DNA from: Roseomonas sp. KE0001
GTDB taxonomy: Bacteria > Pseudomonadota > Alphaproteobacteria > Acetobacterales > Acetobacteraceae
Reading direction: 5' to 3'
DNA: 64,000 bases
Assembly: GCF_016107285.1 (NCBI RefSeq)
Contig: NZ_RCVQ01000003.1
Span: 522,735-586,734 of the forward strand
Each line of letters begins with the position of its first letter. Within the stretch, counting starts at the first letter, position 1. The position numbers were made by a program, and so were the translations under genes. Shown here in pieces: positions 1 through 11,069 of the stretch. Under the pieces are notes generated by a model that saw only the letters and a list, made by a program, of their open reading frames with translations, was not told the origin of the DNA and searched no databases.

Positions 1-137
1 GTGACGTAATCGGCGCTGCGCGCATCGGTCATCAGCGCGATGCGGTGGCCGCGCCGCAGCAACTCCGCCGCCAGCGCCTCGGCGGGGAAGAAGTGTCCGC
101 CGGTTCCGCCGGCGGCGATGACGATGGGAGCGCTCAC
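1..137 (-). CDS. murG: MurG, UDP-GlcNAc:undecaprenyl-PP-MurNAc-pentapeptide GlcNAc transferase (N-terminal fragment)
   Basis: Only the first 45 or so codons are in the window; the rest lies beyond position 1. The GTG start overlaps the ftsW stop in a GTGA, which fixes the start. The visible N-terminus reads [19 protein letters not shown], the glycine-rich GGTGGH motif that binds the lipid carrier in MurG. MurG converts lipid I to lipid II on the inner face of the membrane. Its place straight after ftsW is the standard dcw order, so the call is secure despite truncation. Confidence 0.93.
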   Translation of the reverse strand, partial: MSAPIVIAAGGTGGHFFPAEALAAELLRRGHRIALMTDARSADYV

Positions 138-1258
138 GCGCCCTCCGCCATGCGGGCGATGCGCCGCCGCGTCAGGGCCAGCAGCATGCCCATGCCGGCG
201 GCCACCGCGACGACGGAGGAGCCGCCGTAGGAGATGAAGGGCAGGGTCATGCCCTTGGTCGGGATCAGGTGCAGCGCCGAGCCCATGTTGATGAAGGCCT
301 GCAGGCCGAACTGCGTCAGCAGCCCGGTGGCGGCCAGGATGATGAACATGTCCTTCTCGCCCAGCAGCCGCAGCAGGCCGCGCAGCACGATGAAGCCGAA
401 GACGCCGAGGATCAGCAGCAGGATGACCAGGCCGAACTCCTCGCCGGCGACGGCATAGACGAAGTCGGCATGCGCGTCGGGCAGCAGGCCCTTGAGCCGG
501 CCCTCGCCGGGGCCGACGCCGAGCAGCCCGCCATGACCGAAAGCCTCCATGGCGATGGTCACCTGGTAGGTGTCGCCCGAGGCGGGATCGAGGAAGCGGT
601 CGATGCGTGACTGGAAGTGCGGCAGGGTGAAATAGGCGGCGATGGCGCCCAGCACGCCGGCCACGCCGCAGACGCCCACCAGCATCATGTTGATGCCGAC
701 GATGAAGAGCTGCGCGCAGAACACCGAGGCGACGACCAGCAGCATGCCGATGTCCGGCTGCTTGGCCAGCACCGCCACCACCATCAGGAACATCACGATG
801 GCGGCCGCCGGCGCCCAGCGTCCCAGCGTCCTGGCCTCGGCCAGCAGCCAGGCGGCGACCACGGCGAAGCAGGGCTTCAGGAACTCGGAGGGCTGGATGG
901 TCATGCCGGGAAGATGGATCCAGCGCCGCGCGCCCTTGATCTCGACGCCGATCGACAGCGTCGCGGCGGTCAGCAGCAGCGCGCCCAGGAAGCCCAGCAG
1001 CGCCACGCGCCGCACCTGCTTCACCGACATGAGCGAGATGGCGACCATGACGCCGGTGGCGGCGGCCAGGAAGAAGACCTGCTTCAGGATGAAGATGTCG
1101 CGCGAGGAGGCGCCGATGCGCTGCGCCACGCCCGGGCTCGCCGCCAGCAGCATGACATAGCCGAAGCCTACCAGCATCAGCAGGGCCGCGAGCGTCCAGC
1201 GGTCCACCGTCCACCACCAGCGCCCGACGACGGAGGTATCGGCACGGGAGAGGGCCAT
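134..1258 (-). CDS. ftsW: FtsW, septal peptidoglycan glycosyltransferase (SEDS family)
   Basis: 374 residues, multi-pass membrane protein of the SEDS family that polymerises lipid II at the septum with FtsI. The start ATG overlaps the murD stop (TGATG), so the long in-frame extension into murD is not used. Near the C-terminus it carries the SEDS signature [15 protein letters not shown], and further in the GxRRW-type segment GARRWI. Its end overlaps the murG start. A second SEDS protein, RodA, is encoded at 50325-51473 and serves elongation; the dcw location assigns this one to division. Confidence 0.96.
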   Translation of the reverse strand: MALSRADTSVVGRWWWTVDRWTLAALLMLVGFGYVMLLAASPGVAQRIGASSRDIFILKQVFFLAAATGVMVAISLMSVKQVRRVALLGFLGALLLTAATLSIGVEIKGARRWIHLPGMTIQPSEFLKPCFAVVAAWLLAEARTLGRWAPAAAIVMFLMVVAVLAKQPDIGMLLVVASVFCAQLFIVGINMMLVGVCGVAGVLGAIAAYFTLPHFQSRIDRFLDPASGDTYQVTIAMEAFGHGGLLGVGPGEGRLKGLLPDAHADFVYAVAGEEFGLVILLLILGVFGFIVLRGLLRLLGEKDMFIILAATGLLTQFGLQAFINMGSALHLIPTKGMTLPFISYGGSSVVAVAAGMGMLLALTRRRIARMAEGA

Positions 1259-2652
1259 CACACGGTCTCCGGCAAGGCGGCGACGAGGGCGCGGAAGGCG
1301 TCGCCCCGCGCGTCGAAGCCGCTGAACTGATCGAAACTGGCGCAGGCCGGCGAGAGCAGCACCACGCCGGCGCCGAGCGCGCGCGCGGCGGCCAGCGCCG
1401 CCGGCACCGCCGCCTCCAGCGTGCCGGCGATCTCCACCGGCACGCCGGCGGCGGAGAGGGTGGCGGCGAAGTCCGCCGCGCTCTGGCCGATCAGCAGGGC
1501 GCGGGCGATACGCGGGAAACACGGCGCCAGGCTGTCGATGCCGCCCGCCTTCGGCACGCCGCCGGCGATCCAGACGACGCGGTCGTAGCTGGCCAGGGCC
1601 CGCTCCGCGCTGTCGGCATTGGTCGCCTTGCTGTCGTTGATGAAGACGACGCCGTCGCGCGCGCCGACGCGCTCCTGCCGGTGCGGCAGGCCGGGAAAGC
1701 TGGCGAGGCCGGCGGCGAGGCCCTCGCGCGGCAGGCCGAGGGCGAGCGCCGTGGCGGCGGCGGCGGCGGCATTCTGCGCGTTGTGGCGGCCGGGCAGGGC
1801 GGCGGCCTCGTCGAGATCGGCCAGGATGCCGCCGTCGTCGCGCAGCAGGCGACCCTCGGCCCAGACGCCGCCCGGCTGCGGCGTGCCGCCCGAGACGGGG
1901 ATCACGCGCGCGGCGGTGGCGTGGGCGAAGCGCGGGCCGCTGGCATCGTCCATGCCGATCACCGCGGCATCGCCCTCGCCCTGGCGGTTGAAGATGCGCG
2001 CCTTGGCGGCCGCGTAGCCCTCCATGCCGCCATGGCGGTCGAGATGGTCGGGCGTCAGGTTCAGCTGCACGGCCACGTCGAAGCGCAGCGTCTCGACGCG
2101 CTCCAGCATGTAGCTCGACATCTCCAGCACGTAGGTGCCGTCCCCCGGCAGCAGCGGCAGGCCGAGGGCGGCCGGGCCGAGATTGCCACCCACGGCCGAG
2201 ATCCGCCCGGCCTGCCGCAGCAGGTGGTGGATCAGCGCGGTGGTGGTGGACTTTCCGTTGGTGCCGGTGATGCCGACAAGGCGCGCCGTGCTGCCCGCGG
2301 TGCGCAGGGCGCGATGGAGCAGCTCGGCGTCGCAGAGCACGGGCACGCCGGCGGCCGCGGCCGCCGCGGCGGCGGGATGCGCCCGCGGCAGGCGGTGCGG
2401 GATGCCGGGCGAGAGCAGCAGCGCGTCGAAGGGAAAGCCCGGCCGTGCGGCGGGGTCGCCCACGGGCAGGCCCTCGGCCTCGGCCGCCGCGCGGCCGGCC
2501 GGCTGGTCGTCCCAGCACAGCAGCCCGGCGCCCCAGCCCCGCAGCCGCAGCGCCGCCGGCAGGCCGGCGCGGCCGAGCCCGACCACGGCGATGCGCTGCC
2601 CGGCGAAGGGCGCGAAATCCGTGCGTTCGGCGAGGGCGAGGGGCGCGGTCAT
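1258..2652 (-). CDS. murD: MurD, UDP-MurNAc-L-alanine:D-glutamate ligase
   Basis: 464 residues, normal length for MurD. Adds D-Glu to UDP-MurNAc-L-Ala in the cytoplasm. An N-terminal Rossmann-like UDP-binding segment ([11 protein letters not shown]) is followed by the Mur-ligase ATP loop [14 protein letters not shown] around residue 125 and the conserved [12 protein letters not shown] segment. The ATG at 2652 overlaps the mraY stop in TGATG, which marks the true start; a longer reading frame upstream is mraY in another phase. Both ends overlap neighbours, consistent with coupled translation. Confidence 0.96.
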   Translation of the reverse strand: MTAPLALAERTDFAPFAGQRIAVVGLGRAGLPAALRLRGWGAGLLCWDDQPAGRAAAEAEGLPVGDPAARPGFPFDALLLSPGIPHRLPRAHPAAAAAAAAGVPVLCDAELLHRALRTAGSTARLVGITGTNGKSTTTALIHHLLRQAGRISAVGGNLGPAALGLPLLPGDGTYVLEMSSYMLERVETLRFDVAVQLNLTPDHLDRHGGMEGYAAAKARIFNRQGEGDAAVIGMDDASGPRFAHATAARVIPVSGGTPQPGGVWAEGRLLRDDGGILADLDEAAALPGRHNAQNAAAAAATALALGLPREGLAAGLASFPGLPHRQERVGARDGVVFINDSKATNADSAERALASYDRVVWIAGGVPKAGGIDSLAPCFPRIARALLIGQSAADFAATLSAAGVPVEIAGTLEAAVPAALAAARALGAGVVLLSPACASFDQFSGFDARGDAFRALVAALPETV

Positions 2653-3740
2653 CAGCGGATCTTCAGCGTGCTGAGGCCGACGAGGGCCAGGATCATGGCG
2701 ATGATCCAGAAGCGGATGACGATGGTCGGCTCGGCCCAGCCCTTCTTCTCGAAGTGGTGGTGCAGGGGCGCCATCAGGAAGACGCGGCGGCCGGTGCGCT
2801 TGTACCAGAAGACCTGGATGATGACCGAGACCGTCTCCACCACGAACAGGCCGCCGACGATGGCCAGCACGATCTCGTGCTTCGTCGCCACCGCCACCGC
2901 GCCGAGCGCGCCGCCGAGGGCGAGGCTGCCGGTGTCGCCCATGAAGACCTTGGCCGGCGGGGCGTTGAACCACAGGAAGCCGAGGCCGGCGCCGATCAGC
3001 GCCGAGCAGAACACCGCCAGCTCGGAGGTGCCGGGAACGCCGTTGAGCTGCAGGTAGTCGGCGAAGACGCGGTTGCCGACGAGATAGGCGATGAGCGCGA
3101 AGACGGCGGCGGCCAGCATCACCGGCACGGTGGCCAGCCCGTCCAGCCCGTCGGTCAGGTTCACCGCGTTGGAGGCACCCATCATCACCAGCATCGCCAG
3201 CACGGGGAAGAAGATGCCGAAGTTGATCATGGCCTCCTTGAAGAAGGGCATGGTCAGGTGCGTCGACAGCTCGGCCGGCATCAGCAGGGTGATCCAGATG
3301 GCGGTGAGCAGGCCGACGCCCGCCTGCACCACCAGCTTCATCCGGCCCGAGACGCCCTTGGTGTTGCGCTTGGTGACCTTCAGCCAGTCGTCCCAGAAGC
3401 CCAGCAGGCCATAGCCCAGCGTGACCAGCAGCACCGCCCAGACCAGGCCGTTGCGCAGATCGGCCCAGAGCAGGGTGGAGGAGACCAGGCCGAGCAGGAT
3501 CAGCACGCCGCCCATGGTGGGCGTGCCCTTCTTGGTCAGCAGATGGCCCTCCGGCCCGTCGGTGCGGATCGGCTGGCCGCCGTTCTGGAAGCTGCGCAGC
3601 CAGCCGATCACCCAGGGCCCCAGGAACAGGCAGATGAACAGCGCCGTCATGCAGGCCGCGCCGGCCCGGAAGGTGACGTAGCGAAACAGGTTGAAGAGGA
3701 TGAGCCCGTCCCCGAGGGGGGACAGGAGATTGAAAATCAT
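2652..3740 (-). CDS. mraY: MraY, phospho-MurNAc-pentapeptide transferase
   Basis: 362 residues, a polytopic inner-membrane enzyme that transfers phospho-MurNAc-pentapeptide to undecaprenyl phosphate to make lipid I. Recognisable motifs are the Asp-rich [25 protein letters not shown], and the C-terminal HHHFEKKGW loop. The start ATG lies inside the 3' end of murF (ATGA overlap), giving the usual N-terminus MIFNLLSPL. Upstream in-frame Met codons belong to the murF shadow frame and are rejected. Confidence 0.97.
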   Translation of the reverse strand: MIFNLLSPLGDGLILFNLFRYVTFRAGAACMTALFICLFLGPWVIGWLRSFQNGGQPIRTDGPEGHLLTKKGTPTMGGVLILLGLVSSTLLWADLRNGLVWAVLLVTLGYGLLGFWDDWLKVTKRNTKGVSGRMKLVVQAGVGLLTAIWITLLMPAELSTHLTMPFFKEAMINFGIFFPVLAMLVMMGASNAVNLTDGLDGLATVPVMLAAAVFALIAYLVGNRVFADYLQLNGVPGTSELAVFCSALIGAGLGFLWFNAPPAKVFMGDTGSLALGGALGAVAVATKHEIVLAIVGGLFVVETVSVIIQVFWYKRTGRRVFLMAPLHHHFEKKGWAEPTIVIRFWIIAMILALVGLSTLKIR

Positions 3741-5134
3741 GAATGCGCCCCTTCGCGCGCTTCCCCGCGCGCGGATGTCAGGGCCTTCACGACCGCCGCC
3801 ATGCGGCTGCCGAGGGACCCCTTCACCAGAATGACATCGCCCGGACGCACGGCCCCCACGACCAGCGGGGCCAGTTCTTCGCTGCTCTCCCGATGCGCGC
3901 CGCGCCGGCAGGCCGGCAGGGCGTCGTACAGGCCGCGCATCAGTGCACCGCAGCAAAATACCAGATCGGCGGCGGCCAGAACATCCGGCAGCAGGGATGC
4001 GTGCAATGCGGGTCCGTGCTCGCCCAGCTCCCGCATGTCGCCCAGCACGGCGATGCGCCGCCCCGCCTGGGCGGCCAGCACGCCGAGCCCGGCGCGCATG
4101 GCCGGCGGCTGGCCGTTGTAGCTGTCGTCGATCAGCAGGGCGGTGCCGCCGGCCAGGACCAGGGTGGCGCGGCCACCACGTCCGGCGCCGGGGCGGAAGC
4201 CCGCCAGCGCCGCCAGGAAGTCGGCCGGATCGGCGCCGAGCGCCGCCGCCGTGGCCAGCGCGGCCAGGGCGTTGAGGGCGAGGTGGCGGCCGGGGGCGGC
4301 GAGCGGGAGGTGGTGGCGGGTGCCGCGGAAGGCGATCGCGGCCTCGCCCGATTCGGCGCCGCCGTGATAGTCGAGCAGCCGCGCCTCGGCCGCCGCATCC
4401 AGACCGAAGCCGGTCACGGCGAGGCCCGCGCGGGCGGCGCGCCGGGCCAGCAGCGGGTACATCGCGGAATCGCGCGGCAGGACGACCGGCGCGCCGGGCG
4501 CCAGCCCTTCCATGATATCGGCCTTCTCCTCGGCGATCTCCTCGAGGGAGCCGAGATGGCCGATATGCGCCGCCTCCACCGTGGTGATCGCCGCCACATG
4601 CGGCCGCGCCAGCCGGGCGAGGGGGGCGATCTCGCCCCGGTGGTTCATGCCGATCTCGATGACGCCGTAGGCCGCCCCGCGCGGCATGCGCGCCAGGGTC
4701 AGCGGCACGCCCCACTGGTTGTTGTAGCTGGCGACGGCGGCATGGGTCGGCGCCAGGGCGGAGAGGCCGTGGCGCAGCATCTCCTTGGTCGTCGTCTTGC
4801 CGACGCTGCCGGTGATGGCGGCGATGCGGGCCTGGCTGCGCGCGCGGCCGGCGGCGCCGAGGGCGGTGAGGCCGGCCAGCGTCTCGCGCACGCGAAGCAG
4901 CGGCGCGCCCGCCGCCACGCCCGGCGGATCCCGGTCCACCATGGCGCCGGCGGCGCCGCGCGCCAGCGCATCGGCCACGAAGTCGTGCCCGTCCCGCGCG
5001 TCGCGCAGCGCGACGAAAAGCTCGCCCGGGCCGGCCGCGCGACTGTCGATGCCGATGCCGCGGATGTCGAGCCCGTCGGGCGCCGTCCCGCCGGTCGCCT
5101 CGCGCAGCTCGCCAGAGGTCCAGAGCGGGCTCAT
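3737..5134 (-). CDS. murF: MurF, UDP-MurNAc-tripeptide:D-Ala-D-Ala ligase
   Basis: 465 residues, standard length. Adds D-Ala-D-Ala to the UDP-MurNAc tripeptide. Mur-ligase P-loop [14 protein letters not shown] near residue 108, then the [10 protein letters not shown] segment typical of MurF and [12 protein letters not shown] in the C-terminal domain. The start overlaps the murE stop and the end overlaps the mraY start, four bases each, so it is embedded in a translationally coupled chain. Confidence 0.96.
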   Translation of the reverse strand: MSPLWTSGELREATGGTAPDGLDIRGIGIDSRAAGPGELFVALRDARDGHDFVADALARGAAGAMVDRDPPGVAAGAPLLRVRETLAGLTALGAAGRARSQARIAAITGSVGKTTTKEMLRHGLSALAPTHAAVASYNNQWGVPLTLARMPRGAAYGVIEIGMNHRGEIAPLARLARPHVAAITTVEAAHIGHLGSLEEIAEEKADIMEGLAPGAPVVLPRDSAMYPLLARRAARAGLAVTGFGLDAAAEARLLDYHGGAESGEAAIAFRGTRHHLPLAAPGRHLALNALAALATAAALGADPADFLAALAGFRPGAGRGGRATLVLAGGTALLIDDSYNGQPPAMRAGLGVLAAQAGRRIAVLGDMRELGEHGPALHASLLPDVLAAADLVFCCGALMRGLYDALPACRRGAHRESSEELAPLVVGAVRPGDVILVKGSLGSRMAAVVKALTSARGEAREGAHS

Positions 5135-6612
5135 GCGCCGCCGCCGGCGAGGCGGCGCACCGTCCCGGCATCGTCGAAGGGCAGGGTCTCGGTGCCGATG
5201 GTCTGGCCGGATTCGTGCCCCTTGCCGGCGATGGCCAGCACATCCCCCGGCCCCAGCGCGGCCAGGCCGGCGGCGATGGCGGCGGCGCGGTCGCCGATCT
5301 CGGTCACCTCGGCCTCGCCCGTCATGCCGGCGCGCACGGCGGCGCGGATCGCCGCCGGGTCCTCGGTGCGCGGATTGTCATCGGTCAGGATGGCGTGGTC
5401 GGCCAGCCGGGCGCAGACCGCGCCCATCAGCGGCCGCTTGCCCGGGTCGCGGTCGCCGCCGGCGCCGAAGACCACGTGCAACCGGCCAAGCGCATGCGGA
5501 CGCAGCGCGGTGAGCAGCCGCTCCAGCGCGTCCGGCGTATGGGCGTAGTCGACATAGACGGCGGCGCCGTGGGACAGCCGCGCCGCCAGCTCCATCCGCC
5601 CGCGCACGCCGACGAGGCGCGGCAGCAGGGCGAGCACCCGGTCGGCCGGCAGGCCGCAGGCGACGGCCAGGCCGGCGGCGAGCATCACGTTGTCGGCCTG
5701 GAAGCGGCCGGGCAGCGCCAGGATCAGATCGGCGCGGCGGCCGAAGGCGTCCAGCGCGATCTCCTGCCCCTCGGGGCGCGGCGCGTGGCGCAGCAGGCGG
5801 ATCTGCTCGCCGGCCTCGCCCACGGTGTGGAACTTCAGGTGCCGCCGCCGGGCGATGCGGCGCAGCGCCTCCAGCAGCTCAGGCGCCATGTCGGCATTGG
5901 CGACCGCGTGGTCGCCCTGGTCCAGCAGGGTGTCGAAGAGGCGCAGCTTGGCCGCGGCATAGGCGGCCATGTCGCCGTGATAGTCGAGATGGTCCCGCGT
6001 CAGGTTGCTGAAGCCGGCGGCGGTCAGCATCAGCCCGTCCAGCCGCCGCTGCTCCAGCCCGTGCGAGGAGGCCTCGAGCGCGGCGTGCTGCACGCCGGCG
6101 CGGGCCAGCCCGGCCAGGGTCTGGTGCAGCACCACCGGATCGGGCGTGGTCAGCGACGGCGTCTCGGGAAAGCCGGGCGCGCGCAGGCCGAGCGTGCCGA
6201 GCGAGGCCGCCTTGCTGCCGGCCAGGGTCCAGATCTGTCGCAGGAAATCGACCGTGCTGGTCTTGCCGTTGGTGCCGGTGACGGCGACGACCTTCGCCGG
6301 CTGCTGGCCGAAGAAGCTTGCGGCCAGGCGGGCCAGGGCGCGCCGCGGGTCGGCCACCGCCAGCAGCGGCCGCGGCGGCACCCCGGCGGGCCATTCGGTT
6401 CCCTCCGGCGCCAGCACCGCGCCGGCGCCACGGGCCACCGCCTCCTCGATGAAGGCACGGCCATCGGCCCGCGCGCCGGGCAGGGCGGCGAAGAGATAGC
6501 CGGGGCGGACGGCGCGGCTGTCGGCGGTCAGGCCGAGGATCTCGGCATTGCCGCCGGGCCAGCCCTGGGTGGATGCCGGAACCGCCTGCCGCATCAGGTC
6601 ACCGAGCCGCAA
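5131..6612 (-). CDS. murE: MurE, UDP-MurNAc-dipeptide:meso-diaminopimelate ligase
   Basis: 493 residues from a TTG start at 6612, chosen because it gives the family-like N-terminus MRLGDLMRQ and has GGGAG six bases upstream; it overlaps the end of ftsI by 14 nt. An ATG six codons further in (6594) is the alternative. P-loop [14 protein letters not shown] near residue 115. The DNPRTEDP motif is the meso-DAP specificity signature, so the wall should be DAP-type as in other Gram-negatives. The longer in-frame Arg/Cys-rich N-terminus is ftsI read out of phase. Confidence 0.94.
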   Translation of the reverse strand: MRLGDLMRQAVPASTQGWPGGNAEILGLTADSRAVRPGYLFAALPGARADGRAFIEEAVARGAGAVLAPEGTEWPAGVPPRPLLAVADPRRALARLAASFFGQQPAKVVAVTGTNGKTSTVDFLRQIWTLAGSKAASLGTLGLRAPGFPETPSLTTPDPVVLHQTLAGLARAGVQHAALEASSHGLEQRRLDGLMLTAAGFSNLTRDHLDYHGDMAAYAAAKLRLFDTLLDQGDHAVANADMAPELLEALRRIARRRHLKFHTVGEAGEQIRLLRHAPRPEGQEIALDAFGRRADLILALPGRFQADNVMLAAGLAVACGLPADRVLALLPRLVGVRGRMELAARLSHGAAVYVDYAHTPDALERLLTALRPHALGRLHVVFGAGGDRDPGKRPLMGAVCARLADHAILTDDNPRTEDPAAIRAAVRAGMTGEAEVTEIGDRAAAIAAGLAALGPGDVLAIAGKGHESGQTIGTETLPFDDAGTVRRLAGGGA

Positions 6613-8638
6613 GGCCCGCTCCCTGGTTGGAGGTGAGGCGCAGCGGCACAGGCGGCGGCAGCGCCCCCGGCGCGGCGCGGCCGGGCAGGGTCGGCATCGG
6701 CACGGCGCGCGGCAGCACGGGCGGCGCGGCGTCATCGCGCGGCGTGGCGGCGGGGCGGGGCGCCGCCGCGCGGGGCGGCTCGGCGGCGCGGCTGGCGGCC
6801 GGGGTGGCGGCGCCGGCCGCCACCGAGGCGCGCGGCCGACCCGGCTGCAGCGGGATGGAGGTGGCGGCGACGATCTGGGGATTGCCCGGATCCTCGGGCA
6901 CCAGGCCGAGGATCGGCGCGATGCGCGCGATCACCGAGCCCGCCGCCGGCGCCGCCACCCAGCCGGCGGTGGCGTAGCCGTAGCTCTTGGCGTTCGGCTT
7001 CGGCTCGTCGACCATGACATAGAGCGCGTAGCGCGGCGCGTTCATCGGGAAGGCGCCGACGAAGGCGGCGATGCGCTTGTTCATCAGGTAGCCGCCGCGC
7101 GGGCCGGTCTTCTGCGCCGTGCCCGTCTTGCCGCCGACGAAATAGCCCGCGACATCGGCGTTCTTGCCCGAGCCGTCGGTGACGACCAGGCGCATCAGCC
7201 GGCGCATCGTCTCGCTGGTGCGCTCGCCGATCAGCCGCACGCCCTCGCGCTGCGCGCCGGGCGGCTGCGCCAGCAGCGTCGGCTGGCGCAGGATGCCGCC
7301 ATTGGCGATCGCCGAGACACCGGTCACCACATGCAGCGGCGTCACGCTGATGCCGTGGCCGAAGGCGATGGTGAACATGTTGATGTCGCGCCAGCTGTTG
7401 GCCGGCGGGGCGAGCGGCAGCGCGGCCTCGGGCAGCTCGATCTGCTGCCGCGCCAACATGCCGGCGGCCTTCATGAACTCGCGCTGGCGCTGCGGACCGA
7501 AGGTCTGCGCCATGTGCGCGGCGCCGAGGTTGGACGAATAGGCCAGGACCTCAGGGAAGGTGATCCAGCGGTTCTTGCCCTTGTAGTCACTGATGGTGAA
7601 GCGGCCGAAGCGGATCGGGCGCGAGGCGTCGAAGCTCGAGGTGTTGACGTTGGCGGTGCCGTATTCGAGGGCGGCGGCGGCGGTCAGCAGCTTGAAGGTC
7701 GAGCCCGGCTCGTAGACGCCGACGGTGACGCGGTTGAAACGCTCGTCGGGTGTCGCGCCGCCGATGTCGCCGGCATCGTAGTCCGGCAGGCTGACCATCG
7801 AGATCACCTCGCCGGTGTTGATGTCGAGCACCACCCCCGCGCCGCCGATGCCGTTGAAGTCGGCGATGGCCTTGCTCACCGCGTCGCGCAGCGCGAGCTG
7901 CACGCGCACGTCGATCGACAGCCGCAGCGGCGTCTCGCGGTCGGTGGAGAGGCGCTCGTCGAAGCGCCGCTCGATGCCGGAGACGCCCTTGCCATCGACA
8001 TCGACATTGCCGAGCACGTGCACGGCGGCGCGGCCCTGCGGATAGTAGCGGCGCTCCGCCTCCTCGAAGTCGAGCCCGGCGATGCCGAGGTTGATGACGC
8101 CCTGCTGCTCGCGCGGGGTCAGGGCGCGGGAGATGTAGACGAAGCCGCGGTCGCCGGAGAGCCGCTCGATCAGGCGCTCGCGTTCCAGCTGCGGCATCAC
8201 CGTGCGCAGGCGGTCGGCCACTTCGGTCGGATTGTGGATGACGCGCGGATTGGCGATCAGCGCCGTGACGGGGAGGGAGATGGCCAGCATCTCGCCGTTG
8301 CGGTCGGTGATCGGCGCGCGGCTCGCGACATGCAGCGAGGGCGGCTGCAGGGCGCGCACGGCGGCGTTCAGCCGCTTCGGCTCGGCCGGGGCGATCACGG
8401 TGGACCAGGTGGCCTTCATCGCCACCGCGAGGAAGAGCGCGCCGAAGCCCAGCGCCGCCACCACCAGCCGCCCGCGACTCCGCTCCAGCTGGGCCCGGCG
8501 CTGCAGGTCCGGGCCGGTGACGCGCACGGTCACGCCGGGCAGCGACTCCTCATGCGGCGCCGGCCCGTCGCCGGTGGCGGACAGGACCGGGCGGCGCAGT
8601 GGCGGGGAATCGGGCGAGGGCGGCTGGATGGGCATCAT
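6599..8638 (-). CDS. ftsI: FtsI/PBP3, septal D,D-transpeptidase with extended Pro/Ala-rich C-terminus
   Basis: 679 residues, roughly 100 longer than usual. One N-terminal membrane anchor after a cytoplasmic tail (about residues 50-75), a dimerisation domain, then the transpeptidase: active-site serine in GSTFKLLT, SxN motif in YSSN, and KTGTAQ. After the catalytic domain comes a tail of about 100 residues rich in Pro, Ala and Arg, ending [12 protein letters not shown]. Crosslinks septal peptidoglycan with FtsW. Starts seven bases after the ftsL stop; two adjacent ATGs (8638, 8635) are both possible starts. Confidence 0.95.
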   Translation of the reverse strand: MMPIQPPSPDSPPLRRPVLSATGDGPAPHEESLPGVTVRVTGPDLQRRAQLERSRGRLVVAALGFGALFLAVAMKATWSTVIAPAEPKRLNAAVRALQPPSLHVASRAPITDRNGEMLAISLPVTALIANPRVIHNPTEVADRLRTVMPQLERERLIERLSGDRGFVYISRALTPREQQGVINLGIAGLDFEEAERRYYPQGRAAVHVLGNVDVDGKGVSGIERRFDERLSTDRETPLRLSIDVRVQLALRDAVSKAIADFNGIGGAGVVLDINTGEVISMVSLPDYDAGDIGGATPDERFNRVTVGVYEPGSTFKLLTAAAALEYGTANVNTSSFDASRPIRFGRFTISDYKGKNRWITFPEVLAYSSNLGAAHMAQTFGPQRQREFMKAAGMLARQQIELPEAALPLAPPANSWRDINMFTIAFGHGISVTPLHVVTGVSAIANGGILRQPTLLAQPPGAQREGVRLIGERTSETMRRLMRLVVTDGSGKNADVAGYFVGGKTGTAQKTGPRGGYLMNKRIAAFVGAFPMNAPRYALYVMVDEPKPNAKSYGYATAGWVAAPAAGSVIARIAPILGLVPEDPGNPQIVAATSIPLQPGRPRASVAAGAATPAASRAAEPPRAAAPRPAATPRDDAAPPVLPRAVPMPTLPGRAAPGALPPPVPLRLTSNQGAGLAAR

Positions 8639-8644
8639 GGCGGC

Positions 8645-9532
8645 CTACTGCCAGGTGCCGGGGCGAACGGGGACCGGCGCGGCCATCGGCACCGGCGGGG
8701 CCAGGCTGCTGCCGCCGACCATGCCGAGCGAGGAACCGCCCGGCGCGGCATTGCCGGGTGCGGCGACGGCGCGGGCGGCGGAGACATGGGCGGCGGTCCG
8801 CAGCAGGTCGGGGCGCGGCGCCGGGCGGGTGTCGGCGACCAGCGGGCCGCGCGGGACGGCGCGGACGGCCGGCGCCGCCACGACGGCCGCCGGGGCCTCG
8901 CGGGCGCTGTCCACCGCCGGCACCGGGCGGCGCGGCGCCGGCGCGGCGCGGGCGGCGGCGAGCTGGCTGGCGGCGTGCGGCGCCTCCCGGACGGTCTCCA
9001 CGGCGCGGGGCGCGGGACGCGGGGCGGGCTCGGCGGCGCGGCTGTCCTGCGGCCGGGACTCGGCACGGGCCGGGCGGGCCTCCGGCATCCGCGCCGCCGC
9101 GGCGGCGACGGTGATCGGCGCCGGGCGCGGCGCCTCGGCCAGGGCGGGGGCCTCCGCCGGCGGCTCGGGCGGCACCGGCAGCGCCGCCTCGGCGAGGGCG
9201 GTCTCCGGCGCCGGCCCGAACAGGCTCACCGGGCCGGCGAAGGCCACGGCCACCGGCAGGCGGCGCTCCAGCTCGGTCATGCGGACGAACTGGGACGGCG
9301 TCATGGTGTCCAGCGCCAGATGCTTCTGCGCCACCTGGCGCAGCCGCTCCGGCTGGTTCAGCAGGGCCCATTCGGCGCGCAGCACCTGGCTGCGCTCGCG
9401 CGCCGCCTCGATGCGCCTGCTGACGTCACGCAGCTCGCGGTCGAGCTGCGCCGCCGCCTCCTCCGCGCGGTAGACGTGCCAGCCCACGGCGCTGAAGGCG
9501 AGGATGGCAACCACGGTCAGGGGGCGGAACAT
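8645..9532 (-). CDS. ftsL: FtsL-like division protein with long low-complexity C-terminus
   Basis: 295 residues. The first 110 fit FtsL: a short N-terminus, one membrane helix (LTVVAILAFSAVGWHVY), then a coiled coil and a segment NQPERLRQVAQKHLALDTMTPSQ, the conserved end of the FtsL periplasmic domain. The remaining 180 residues are Ala/Pro/Arg-rich and low-complexity, not found in typical FtsL of about 100-120 residues. Position between rsmH and ftsI is the canonical ftsL slot, and the start overlaps the rsmH stop (TGATG). Confidence 0.88.
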   Translation of the reverse strand: MFRPLTVVAILAFSAVGWHVYRAEEAAAQLDRELRDVSRRIEAARERSQVLRAEWALLNQPERLRQVAQKHLALDTMTPSQFVRMTELERRLPVAVAFAGPVSLFGPAPETALAEAALPVPPEPPAEAPALAEAPRPAPITVAAAAARMPEARPARAESRPQDSRAAEPAPRPAPRAVETVREAPHAASQLAAARAAPAPRRPVPAVDSAREAPAAVVAAPAVRAVPRGPLVADTRPAPRPDLLRTAAHVSAARAVAAPGNAAPGGSSLGMVGGSSLAPPVPMAAPVPVRPGTWQ

Positions 9533-10467
9533 CAGGCCTCCTCCAGCTTCTCGAGAGCCCGCAGGCGGGCGGAACGGGCGCGCGGATTAGCCGAGACCTC
9601 GGCTTCCCCGGGACGCAGGGCATTGTTGGTGACGAGCCGGAACTCCGGCCGGCGCCCGGCCGCCAGCATGGCGGAGGGCGCATGGCGCGAAGCGCCTGGG
9701 GCGCGGCCCGCGGCGCTCTGCATGAAACGCTTGACGATGCGGTCCTCCAGCGAGTGGAAGGCCACCACCACCAGCCGCCCGCCGGGCGCGAGCAGCCTGG
9801 CGGCGGCGGCGAGGCCACGCTCCACCTCGCCCAGCTCGTCGTTCACCTTCAGCCGCAGCGCCTGGAAGGAGCGCGTCGCGCTGTCGATCCCGGAGGGATC
9901 GCGCGGCATCACCGAATGGATGATGCGCACCAGCTGGCCGGTGGTCTCGATCGGCGATTCGCGGCGGGCGGCCAGGATGGCGCGGGCGATGCGGCGGGAA
10001 TGCCGCTCCTCGCCGAGCTGCCAGAGGATGTCGGCCAGCTCCGCCTCGGGCAGGCGGTTCACCAGATCGGCCGCCGAGGGGCCGCTCTTCTCCATCCGCA
10101 TGTCGAGCGGGCCGTCGCCGCGGAAGGAGAAGCCGCGCTCCGCCTGGTCGAGCTGGAAGGAGGAGACGCCGAGGTCGAGCACCACGCCGTCGAGCGCCGC
10201 CACGCCGTGGCCGGCCATCAGCTCCAGCATGTCGCCGAAGCGGCCCTCGACCAGCTTCAGCCGCTCGGGGAAGGCGGCGAGCAGGCTGGCGCCACGGGCG
10301 ATGGCGTCCGGGTCGCGGTCGATGGCGTAGAGGGTGCAGGCGGCGCGCTCCAGGATGGCGCGCGCGTAGCCGCCGCCGCCGAAGGTGCCGTCGAGGTAGG
10401 TGGCGCCGTCGCGCGGGGCGAGGCTGTCCAGGACCTCGGTCAGCATCACCGGACGATGCCCGCTCAT
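9532..10467 (-). CDS. rsmH: RsmH, 16S rRNA (cytosine1402-N4)-methyltransferase
   Basis: 311 residues, normal length. N4-methylates C1402 of 16S rRNA in the P site. Begins [16 protein letters not shown], the family N-terminus, with a SAM-binding loop [16 protein letters not shown] and further motifs [13 protein letters not shown] and [13 protein letters not shown]. The ATG overlaps the mraZ stop (ATGA). An in-frame extension into mraZ is a shadow. Confidence 0.96.
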   Translation of the reverse strand: MSGHRPVMLTEVLDSLAPRDGATYLDGTFGGGGYARAILERAACTLYAIDRDPDAIARGASLLAAFPERLKLVEGRFGDMLELMAGHGVAALDGVVLDLGVSSFQLDQAERGFSFRGDGPLDMRMEKSGPSAADLVNRLPEAELADILWQLGEERHSRRIARAILAARRESPIETTGQLVRIIHSVMPRDPSGIDSATRSFQALRLKVNDELGEVERGLAAAARLLAPGGRLVVVAFHSLEDRIVKRFMQSAAGRAPGASRHAPSAMLAAGRRPEFRLVTNNALRPGEAEVSANPRARSARLRALEKLEEA

Positions 10468-10937
10468 GCCGTGCCCTCCGGCGCGCGCGGGCCGCGCGGC
10501 GGCAGGGTCAGGCCGCGCTCGCGCGCCTGGAGTCGGCTCTGGGCGACACGCTGCTTCGCGCCTTCCGGCTCCCAGATCTCGAAGATGCGGCCGCGGCCCA
10601 TGAAGACGATGTTCTCCTGCAGGCCGGCGAAGGCGATGAGGTGTTCGGGCAGCATGATCCGGCCATCGGCGTCGGGGCGAAGCGGGCATGCCTCGGCATA
10701 GAGCGCGGCGGAGAGGTCGTCCTGGTCCTCGGAGAAGACATCGAAGCCTTCCAGCCGGTCCGCCAGCTCGTCGAAGACGGTGGCCGGCCAGCCCTCCAGG
10801 CAGCTGTGCTGGTGCGACGGGCGGAGGATCAGGTCCTCGCTCTGCAGCTGGGTCAGGACGGCACGAAACGGCGCCGGGACGGAGACCCGTCCCTTCTTGT
10901 CCAGCCGATTCGTGTGCATCCCCATGAAGCGGGTCAT
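10464..10937 (-). CDS. mraZ: MraZ, dcw operon transcriptional repressor
   Basis: 157 residues with two SpoVT/AbrB-like halves; each has the diagnostic signature, [13 protein letters not shown] near residue 13 and [12 protein letters not shown] near residue 92. In other bacteria MraZ binds repeated TGGG-type boxes before its own gene and represses dcw transcription. It is the first gene of this cluster, and matching repeats lie upstream at 11070-11104. The start at 10937 gives [10 protein letters not shown]; the internal Met codons at residues 5 and 7 are less likely starts. Confidence 0.95.
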   Translation of the reverse strand: MTRFMGMHTNRLDKKGRVSVPAPFRAVLTQLQSEDLILRPSHQHSCLEGWPATVFDELADRLEGFDVFSEDQDDLSAALYAEACPLRPDADGRIMLPEHLIAFAGLQENIVFMGRGRIFEIWEPEGAKQRVAQSRLQARERGLTLPPRGPRAPEGTA

Positions 10938-11069
10938 GAAGCCGCCCTGTCCCCCTGCGGCGGTAAGCCTGACCGGCCGGGGAAGCGGCTGGCGGGGCCC
11001 CCCGACCCCGCCAGCTACCCGACCATCCCCTTCATCGGCCCCTCGCCCCCCCGAGCTCCGAGCCGTTCA

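Noticed and set aside
6548..10330. Very long open frame on the plus strand (over 1200 codons) opposite the ftsI-rsmH genes
   Set aside because: Composition is Gly/Arg/Ala/His-rich, it has no domain, and it runs against well-supported dcw genes; GC-rich codons suppress stops on the other strand.
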